From Nocardiopsis_C rhodophaea (GTDB taxonomy: Bacteria; Actinomycetota; Actinomycetes; Streptosporangiales; Streptosporangiaceae), in assembly GCF_039530945.1 (NCBI RefSeq), contig NZ_BAAAPC010000016.1, positions 62,001 to 126,000 on the forward strand: DNA of 64,000 bases, given 5' to 3'. The notes beneath the pieces are model-generated. The model made no database searches. It saw only the letters and a program-made list of their open reading frames with translations, and was not told the origin of the DNA. The position numbers were made by a program, and so were the translations under genes. Positions within the stretch are counted from its first letter, which is position 1, and each line of letters opens with the position of its first letter. This document shows positions 59,201 to 64,000 of the stretch, piece after piece.

Positions 59201-61005
59201 GGATCGGACGCCAGCAGGTCAGCACCCATGCCCACCCACTGCGCGCCATTACCGCTGAAGACGAACGCGACCCTCCCGACGACCGCGGCGGCGGGAGCAT
59301 CGGCGACGGGAGCGCTCCTCAGCCGTGCGGCCGCCTCCGCACCGTCGCGGGCGAGCACCACCGACCTGAGGGAGTGCTTTCCACGACGGACACACGAGGT
59401 GTAGGCGATGTCGTAGAACTCCCGCGCTCCGGCGGCGTCCACGCGCGCCGCCATGGCCTCGGCGGCTTGGGCGAGGGCCTCGGGGGTGCGTGCCGAGACG
59501 ACAACTGGCCGTCGGGGGCGCGTGTCCGGCTCGCTGTCGGGCGCCTCTGACTCCCCCGCCACCGCCCTTGGGGCCGTGTTCGGCCGATCCGCATCGGGCA
59601 GGGGGGCGACGTCAGCGTTTCCCGCGGGCTCCGTGCTTCCCCGCCCTACCGCGGTGGGAATATTGACCGGATCTTCCCGGTGGGCTGGTGCGGCGTCGCC
59701 GGGTAGGGCGCCGACGATAACGTGCGCGTTGGCGCCGCCGAACCCGAAGGAGTTGACGCCCGCTAGGCGACGTTGGGTCGTGAGCGGCTCGACGGCGCTC
59801 GGCTCGACGGCCGGAATCAGGCCCAGCCCGTGGAAGTCGATGTCCGGATTGAGCGGGGTGGCGTGCAGTGAGGCGGGAACGCGTCCGTGTCGGAGCACGA
59901 GGAGCGCTTTGAAGAGCCCAGCCATACCCGAGGCGGGTTCGAGATGGCCCATGTTGGACTTGATCGAACCGATCGGCAGCGGCCCGGAGCGGTGTCGTCC
60001 CAGCACACGACCGATGGACCGACACTCGGCGGGGTCTCCCACGATGGTTCCGGTGCCGTGCGCCTCCACGTAGACGAGGTCGTCGGGCGTCACACCGGCA
60101 CGGGCGTAGACCGTGCGGAGCAGGTCCTCCTGTGCCTCGGTGTTGGGGAGCGCCAGGCCCATGGTGCGCCCGTCGCTGTTGGCACCCCACCCCAGCAGTA
60201 CGCCGTGGATGCGGTCGCCATCGGCGCGCGCCTCGGCCATGCGCTTGAGCACAACTACGCCGCCGCCTTCGGCACGGACGAATCCGTCGGCGTCGGCGGA
60301 GAACGCCGCGCACCGGCCTTTGCGCGAAAGCATAGCGGCCTGCGAAAACGCCACATAGAGGGAGGGGCTGAGCAGGACGTTGACCCCGCCCGCCAGCGCC
60401 AGCCCGCCGTCGGCCGCCACCTGGCGACAGGCGCGATCCAGGGCCACCAGCGAGGAGGAGCAGGCGGTGTCCACGGCCATACTGGGGCCACGCAGGTCGA
60501 ACGCGTGGGAGACACGGTTGGCCGCGATCGAGTGCGCCCCGCCTGACGCGGTGTAGGCGTTGATGGTGTGCGGAGACGCCATCTGCAGCCCGCCGTAGGA
60601 GGAATCGGAGATGCCCACGAACACGCCCGTGTCGGTCCCGGCGATGTGGTCGGGGTCGATGGCGGCGTCATCGAGGGCCTCGGCCGTCATCTCCAGCAGC
60701 AGCCGGTGCTGCGGGTCCATCTGGGCGGCCTCCTTCGGGGAGATCCCGAAGTACTCCGCGTCGAAGCAGGCGATGTCGTCGAGGAAAGCGCCCGCGGCCG
60801 TATAGCTCCGGCCGACCCGCGGCATCGCCTCGTCCACGAACCGCTCCACCTCGAACCGGTCGTCGGGCACCTTGCCGACCAGGTCGCGGCCCGCGTCCAG
60901 GGCCGCCCACAGCGCGTCGAGGTCGTTGATACCGCCGGGCAACCGACACCCGACTCCGACGACCGCCACCGCCTGGTTTCCAACGCCGTTCTCGTCCGCG
61001 CCCAT
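53224..61005 (-). CDS. Stand-alone highly reducing type I polyketide synthase
   Basis: A 2593-residue single-module megasynthase. Domains: KS about 10-430 (Cys182 in DTACSSS, His316 in EAHGTGT, His354 in SNMGHLE). AT about 560-870 (Ser671 in GHSVGE; YGFHS at 770-774). DH about 930-1220 (His970, Asp1131 in VLDGALQS). C-methyltransferase about 1390-1590 (LEVGAGTGG). A structural KR-like region about 1600-1830, ER about 1835-2150 (HGGAGGVGLAALQ), KR 2170-2400 (VTGGLGGFG, Tyr2321). ACP with Ser2483 in GMDSLM, then an acidic, disordered tail of about 75 residues. No loading module, thioesterase or docking partner is present, and no further PKS gene is in the window. All reductive and methyl-transfer sites look intact. 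The product may be a branched, largely reduced chain made iteratively (inference). ATG 61005 follows an intergenic region shared with an MMPL exporter. Confidence 0.95.
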   Translation of the reverse strand: MGADENGVGNQAVAVVGVGCRLPGGINDLDALWAALDAGRDLVGKVPDDRFEVERFVDEAMPRVGRSYTAAGAFLDDIACFDAEYFGISPKEAAQMDPQHRLLLEMTAEALDDAAIDPDHIAGTDTGVFVGISDSSYGGLQMASPHTINAYTASGGAHSIAANRVSHAFDLRGPSMAVDTACSSSLVALDRACRQVAADGGLALAGGVNVLLSPSLYVAFSQAAMLSRKGRCAAFSADADGFVRAEGGGVVVLKRMAEARADGDRIHGVLLGWGANSDGRTMGLALPNTEAQEDLLRTVYARAGVTPDDLVYVEAHGTGTIVGDPAECRSIGRVLGRHRSGPLPIGSIKSNMGHLEPASGMAGLFKALLVLRHGRVPASLHATPLNPDIDFHGLGLIPAVEPSAVEPLTTQRRLAGVNSFGFGGANAHVIVGALPGDAAPAHREDPVNIPTAVGRGSTEPAGNADVAPLPDADRPNTAPRAVAGESEAPDSEPDTRPRRPVVVSARTPEALAQAAEAMAARVDAAGAREFYDIAYTSCVRRGKHSLRSVVLARDGAEAAARLRSAPVADAPAAAVVGRVAFVFSGNGAQWVGMGADLLASDPVFAAAVAEADAELMPHLGWSVVEEMGLAREEWRLDRTEVAQPLLFAVQVGLTRVLAAYGIRPAAAIGHSVGETSAAWAAGMLSLGQAARIVAARSAAQAPTASSGRMLAVDLSPHDVRELTETHPDVEVAGVNSDHDLTLVGPDDRITTVADQLNRRGVFTRRLDLNYGFHSAAMDPVREPLLQALDGLSPEPGNIPLASTITGDLIEGTELTPEHWWRGVREPVLFASAAQRLRDSGIDVFAEIGPHPILLPYLRRLLHAAPQRPPLVATLRRDTGGREAVDTAVTALIGAGAEVDWTAFFPRPGKVVTLPAYPWQRERHWNGAPHDWAPPPPGPIDHPLLGARLPAATPSWEGPIEPAMVPWIADHKLAGSVVVPATAYIEMALSAGRRALGYPVEAHAWEFVRPLVIPWPEATRVRVQTSVSPDDGLTHITSVDQSGKEPRAHARGRVRRLLGQAPRPVDVAGVRARYPRHVGGTEHYEWLDDVGLQYGPGFRVLQDLWVGEGEVIAAYRTDDLDDRLLVHPAVLDGALQSVIPLAEMLLKTGDVFLPAAMGAVKAWRAPTRQGWIWARDRTRVPHELCWDITVTDAHGAVTVELYGVRERRLAVQQRRPLTLQRTVMRSAPRLDQPAAPSPLPAPDRIVDRAARRIDEVRRTWGAQDYARFTERFPTLVARHLAKVMLAMGPEAADRVDGEDTPSRVSGHLVRFQETIVRALQSADLLEPVPGGGYRIPARVLPELPPGHDVVHDLSSFTNEMAVILHHTHRLPELLRGERDPLEMLANENTGELVRQIYATSPHMRFCQRVARALLEQIMADWPTDRPLRVLEVGAGTGGLTQAVLPLFPPELTRYTFTDISPFFLTEADKRLADYDFVDYRLLDLDTDPADQGFTRGGYDIVLAANSLHTASDMAAAMPRVASLLAPGGHLLAAEFHNNVLGAAIFGILESFWDAADTDLRPDGKFLSREQWLELLRWCGFEHVVQTGSEDAHAHDDFSIILASTHGQTTVASVGALPAPETDGEDPAADTDTCHHLLVAEREGELPLARAVAELEEARGRRSSVVAGTAETRAGTDPPDGRDREISITLILGEPDHGEDGVRRATQRAALLRRLLVGRATDEGSRIRRLVLVTRPSGALPTPEKPDVPGDAAVWGMTRSLVNECPDLPITRISLERTGDTAADACRLAAELSTESAEDEIVLTRGGRFVPRETEDPLMLTAAAVDAYKINVRDIGLSYRTEWIESDIPEPAPEMVCIEVRAAALNYRDIMQATGLLPAEAIEGTFTEQGLGLECAGVVVAVGDGVDDVKAGDRVLAVAPRSLASHTQTAAQVVGHLPDHMTFAEAATVPVVFTTVQYALGELAQLGPGETVLVHGGAGGVGLAALQYARHRGARVIATAGSEVKRDFLSALGIDDILDSRDLNFVPDVMELTGGQGVDVVLNSLSGEAIGRGLDLLKPGGRFIELGKRDIMAGGSLPLRTFHNSLTFCGVDLNALFNSPDIARRVWSEVVEGLNDGRFRPLPHTTYPAIQVREAFDLLQHSRHIGKVIVTFDDEGLPTPVRPCPADPPRLDPGGTYLVTGGLGGFGAATARHLAQRGARHLALVSRRGARAPEAPQLLADLAEQGVQATAYAADCSDADAMADVLRRIGEGGYPLRAVVHAAMDVDDAAFAKLTDDRFSAVLRPKMGGLSVLDDLTRHHDLDMFCTYSSQSASVGQIRQSNYAGANLYTEALIRNRRRAGRTGWAMAWGHISDVGYVARHGLVPVADRMGMDSITSAEALRVLDGLVGGDHTAEVVVVHRSDKPRARSVFPSLASPRFGPVFGGDATDGATTKEAIAAELGKLPPAEARAWMIERLTMHLADVLHMDADRLDPYRRLDEYGMDSLMTAELLTMVKQKYSFDIPPLELLHTGGTIAGLSETILLRLGLNAPAESGVEARPEETARLDVDAESTDAADPPDHAASAEVTEPTEPDSDSGRSVSGTKTAADTEAPAS

Positions 61006-61442
61006 GGCCTCCCCCTCACGTAGCCCGACTTGTGACGGCCCGGTTCCGAACGACCACCGCGACCAGGATCGCCGTGCGCAATTCCAAAGTTACGCACCGG
61101 ACATCCCCACCCGCAGTCCTTCTGGCAAGCCCTCGGGTGCCCCCGCTCCATCGCACCTGGTCACGGCGGCGCCCGACGGAAAGACCGGCGCGCAAGTGCG
61201 CCATACCGGACGCACCGCAACCCCCGCCGAAACCGCGAAAGTCACCCGCAGGCCGGGATCACTACATAAGGTGACTATCCGTGTACGTGAGGGCGTTCCC
61301 ATCAGCCGGAGGCGGTCATCTCTCCGCTTGCCCTCGGCGGTATCAGGGGGCGAAACCGCCGCTGGGACCCCGATATCTGCGACATCAACGGAGGAGGAGC
61401 GGGGAGCCGACCGTCGGGTGAGCGCACCGGGAAGGAGGGGCC
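61006..61442. promoter_or_regulatory. Divergent PKS / MMPL promoter region
   Basis: This 437-bp gap must carry both promoters. Besides the palindrome at 61074-61097 it contains locally AT-rich DNA around 61250-61290, where either promoter could lie. No clear -35/-10 pair was identified and no regulator gene is adjacent. Confidence 0.5.
61074..61097. promoter_or_regulatory. Candidate operator in the PKS/MMPL gap
   Basis: GTGCGCAA at 61074-61081 and TTACGCAC at 61090-61097 form 8-base arms (7 of 8 paired) around an 8-base spacer, 69-92 nt upstream of the PKS start. The size and spacing suit a dimeric transcription factor of TetR-like type (inference). Confidence 0.4.
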
Positions 61443-63641
61443 ATGTTCACCGCGTGGAGCGCCCTGGTGTACCGCCTTCGATGGGAGATCATCTCCTTCA
61501 CGTTCACCATGGCGGTCATCAACGGCATCTGGGGTGCCGGGGTCGCGCCCCACCTCTCCGCCGGAGGACTGGTCCCCGCAGGCACCGAATCCGACTGGGT
61601 CGCCGAGGTCACCCACCAGCAGCTCGCGGCCATCGGCGACACCGTCCTCCTCTACCAAGGGACGGACAACGGCTACGGCGATCCCGCGTTCGACGCCGCC
61701 GTGCGGTCCAGCGTCCGCGCGCTACCGCGCGACGCGGCCCCCGACACCCACACACCGTGGAACACCCCGAAGGAACGGGCCGACAGGCTCGTGTCACGAG
61801 ACGGGCGATCAATCGCCGTGGTGGTACGGCTCGCGGGAGACAACGACACCGAACGCCACGCCTCGCTCCGCCGCGTCCGCCACAGTGTTGAGACACCCAC
61901 CCTGCGACGCGAGGGCGTTCACGTCAGCGTCACCGGCCCGACCGCGATTCGGGCCGAGTTCCGCGAGCTGGCCATGAGCGACCTGGCCCGGGCCGAGCTG
62001 GTCGCCTTCCCGCTCCTGCTCGCTGCGCTGGTGTGGGTGTTCGGCAGCGTCACGGCCGCCACGCTGCTGGTGGCGGTCGGCGCGGTCACGGCGGCCTGCT
62101 CCACCGCGATCCTGCGCCTGATGGCCGCGTTCACCGAGGTCACCACCTTTGCACTGAACGTGGTCGTCATGCTCGGCCTTGCCCTGACCCTCGACTACGC
62201 GCTGTTCATGGTCAGCCGGTTCCGGGAGGAGCTGGCCGCCGGCCGCGAGGTCCCCGGCGCCCTGGCCGCCATGATGCGCACCGCCGGGCGCACCATCCTC
62301 GTCTCCGGGCTCATCGTCACCATCTGCGCCAGCGGGCTGCTGGTGTTCGACCTCGGGGCGCTGAGGTCGCTCGGGCTGGGCGGCGTCGCCGCCACGTTCC
62401 TGGCCATGACCGCAGCGCTCACGGTACTGCCCGCCCTGCTCGCCGTCATCGGTCGCGGTATCGACCGGTTCCCCGTCGGGCGCCGCAAGGCGCAGGTCCC
62501 CGGAACCGCCGCCACCGGCGTGTGGGCGCGTCTGGCCCGCGGCGTCATGGCGCGACCACTGGGGTGGCTAGCCGCGAGCACCGCCGTACTCGTCGCGCTG
62601 GGGCTCCCCTTCGCCGAAGCGCGGTTCACGACGACGGGCCCCGAAGTGCTCCCCGCGCACGCCGAGTCCCGAGCGGCCTACGAGGCACTGAAGGCGGACC
62701 TGCCCGAGATCACTCTGCCCGACGCACTCGTCGTGGTCACCCGCCTGCCGAGGTTCAGTGCGGACGAAACGCTCAACGCCTACGTCGAACAGGTGGAGGC
62801 GCTGCCGGGCGTACGGGAGGGGCGGGTGCTGGGCCGCGACCGCGGTCTGGGCGTCGTAGCCGTCGACTTCGCCGCCGAACCCAAGAGCGACGCGGCACGC
62901 GATGTGGTGCGGGAGCTCCGCGCCCTCGCGCCGCCACGCGGCGCCGTCACGGCCGTCGGCGGTCAGACAGCCGAGTTGATCGACACCCTGTCCTCGGTGC
63001 GCGGCGACCTGCCGGTGATGTTGGGGACGGTGGTCGGGGTGACGCTGGCCCTGCTCTTCATCGCGTTCGGATCGGTCCTGCTGCCCGTCAAGGCCGTGCT
63101 GGTGGGCGCGCTGTCGCTGACCGCGTGCTTCGGCGTGGTGGTCTGGGGCTTCCAGGACGGCCACCTGGCCGGTCCCCTGGCTTTCACCGCGCCTCCGGGA
63201 ATCGACCCCAGCGCCGTCGTGCTGATCGCCGTGATCGCCTTCGCCCTGTCCATGGACTACGAGGTGTTCCTGCTCGGACGCGTTCGCGAGGAGTGGCTGC
63301 GGTCCGGCGACAACACCGCCGCCGTCGCCGCCGGGATGCAGCGTACCGCCGGTCTCATCACCCGTGCCGCGCTGCTCATGGCCATCGTGATCGGCGCGCT
63401 GGCCACGGCCGAAGCGGTCCTGGTCAAGATGATCGCCGTCGCCCTGCTCGTCGCGATCTTCCTGGACGCCAGCCTGGTGCGGGTGATCCTCGTCCCCGCG
63501 GCGATGCGCCTCCTGGGCCGCGCCAACTGGTGGCTGCCCCGCCCCTTCTCGGCCCTGCACCGCAGGATCGACGTGCTGGAGCCGCGGCCCGCCTCGTCCT
63601 CGCCCCCGGAACCGGAGGAACCTGACCGGCCCCGGATCTGA
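61443..63641 (+). CDS. MMPL/RND-family lipid or metabolite exporter
   Basis: A 732-residue RND-superfamily membrane protein with two six-span halves, each carrying a large extracytoplasmic loop. The Asp-Tyr pairs used for proton relay are present in both halves (LDYALFMVSR near residue 257, and MDYEVFLLGR near 600). The pattern fits MmpL-type exporters of actinobacteria, which carry lipids or polyketides outward. It is divergent from the polyketide synthase with a shared promoter region, making product export its most probable job (inference). The C-terminus is Pro/Glu-rich. ATG 61443 is preceded by GGAAGGAGGGG. Confidence 0.92.
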   Translation: MFTAWSALVYRLRWEIISFTFTMAVINGIWGAGVAPHLSAGGLVPAGTESDWVAEVTHQQLAAIGDTVLLYQGTDNGYGDPAFDAAVRSSVRALPRDAAPDTHTPWNTPKERADRLVSRDGRSIAVVVRLAGDNDTERHASLRRVRHSVETPTLRREGVHVSVTGPTAIRAEFRELAMSDLARAELVAFPLLLAALVWVFGSVTAATLLVAVGAVTAACSTAILRLMAAFTEVTTFALNVVVMLGLALTLDYALFMVSRFREELAAGREVPGALAAMMRTAGRTILVSGLIVTICASGLLVFDLGALRSLGLGGVAATFLAMTAALTVLPALLAVIGRGIDRFPVGRRKAQVPGTAATGVWARLARGVMARPLGWLAASTAVLVALGLPFAEARFTTTGPEVLPAHAESRAAYEALKADLPEITLPDALVVVTRLPRFSADETLNAYVEQVEALPGVREGRVLGRDRGLGVVAVDFAAEPKSDAARDVVRELRALAPPRGAVTAVGGQTAELIDTLSSVRGDLPVMLGTVVGVTLALLFIAFGSVLLPVKAVLVGALSLTACFGVVVWGFQDGHLAGPLAFTAPPGIDPSAVVLIAVIAFALSMDYEVFLLGRVREEWLRSGDNTAAVAAGMQRTAGLITRAALLMAIVIGALATAEAVLVKMIAVALLVAIFLDASLVRVILVPAAMRLLGRANWWLPRPFSALHRRIDVLEPRPASSSPPEPEEPDRPRI

Positions 63642-63672
63642 CCCGCTGTCCCGCACAGGACGCGGAGGCCCG

Positions 63673-64000
63673 TCAGCGCTTGTACTTCTTGGTGTTCATG
63701 GACTTGGCGACCTCGTCGTACAGGGCGGCGTACTGGCTGTCGACGGACCAGACGTACACGGCGATGTCGCTGAGGGGCAGGGACCACAGCCGGACCTCGA
63801 AGGTGTCGTTGTTCTTGCAGGTCACGGTCCAGACCCGGTGGTCGGCCTTGAGCCCGTCGGCGAGCGTGACGGTGCCGTTGCCCTCCCAGCCCCGGAGCTT
63901 TTGGTCATCGACCTCGACACCGCCGTCCTCCCAGGTGGTCAGGGACCGGCAGGCCGTGGGGTCGGGGGCCCACCCGTCGTCGGAGTTGTACTTCTGGTCC
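63673..64000 (-). CDS. Unknown protein, C-terminal part, cut by window end
   Basis: An open minus-strand frame with stop TGA at 63675-63673 runs off the right edge (at least 108 residues seen). It reads like a folded, extracytoplasmic or soluble domain rich in Trp, Asp and Thr, with two Cys (TACRSL and VTCKNN) that could pair. It ends AKSMNTKKYKR. The start is off the window, so signal peptide and length are unknown. It converges with the MMPL gene. No family was recognised. Confidence 0.7.
   Translation of the reverse strand, partial: DQKYNSDDGWAPDPTACRSLTTWEDGGVEVDDQKLRGWEGNGTVTLADGLKADHRVWTVTCKNNDTFEVRLWSLPLSDIAVYVWSVDSQYAALYDEVAKSMNTKKYKR

Noticed and set aside
53224..61005. Idea that the PKS is split or frameshifted
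   Set aside because: One continuous frame holds all domains with intact catalytic residues; no stop or shift is needed.

Overview
The window is high-GC DNA with GTG and TTG starts, Shine-Dalgarno-led genes, thioester-domain (TQXA) surface proteins, a GlgE-type alpha-glucan cluster and split gatCA/gatB genes. This points to an actinomycete chromosome, plausibly Nocardiopsis or Streptomonospora-like; the genus is an inference from gene content, not a proof. No rRNA, tRNA, CRISPR array, insertion sequence or phage gene was seen.

Left part (1-8.3 kb): a tiny ORF at the edge, a secreted Cys-containing protein and a lipoprotein. Next come serine and branched-chain amino-acid biosynthesis genes on the minus strand (serA, ilvC, ilvN, ilvB). 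The ilvB leader carries a classical attenuator: a 16-residue leader peptide with a Leu-Ile-Leu-Val-Leu run, a likely leaderless promoter and an intrinsic terminator. Part 8.3-26.1 kb: two GGDEF-EAL membrane proteins, gatB separated from gatCA by two thioester-domain adhesin-like genes, ligA, a short MetE-like protein, a divergent DedA-like protein behind an iron-box-like site, and mnmA.

Middle (26.1-41 kb): a DUF695 protein, a cysteine desulfurase, etfBA behind a second iron-box-like site, a Ser/Thr kinase with a multi-pass membrane C-terminus, an enoyl-CoA hydratase, an FBP zinc-finger protein, an uncharacterised coupled gene pair, a GNAT enzyme, and a TPP-riboswitch-controlled ykoEDC transporter operon for thiamine or its precursor.

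Right part (41-64 kb): alpha-glucan metabolism (glgP divergent from glgE-treS-maltokinase-glgB), with a His-rich 39-codon ORF coupled by ATGA overlaps between maltokinase and glgB. A DUF418 membrane protein follows. Then comes a 2593-residue stand-alone type I polyketide synthase (KS-AT-DH-MT-psiKR-ER-KR-ACP), divergent from an MMPL/RND-type exporter. The PKS/MMPL pair is the most likely specialised-metabolism locus here. The window ends inside an unknown minus-strand gene.

Starts were chosen by ribosome-binding sites and family lengths. Residue numbers are counted from those chosen starts. Functions are homology-style inferences from recognisable motifs; no searches were run.
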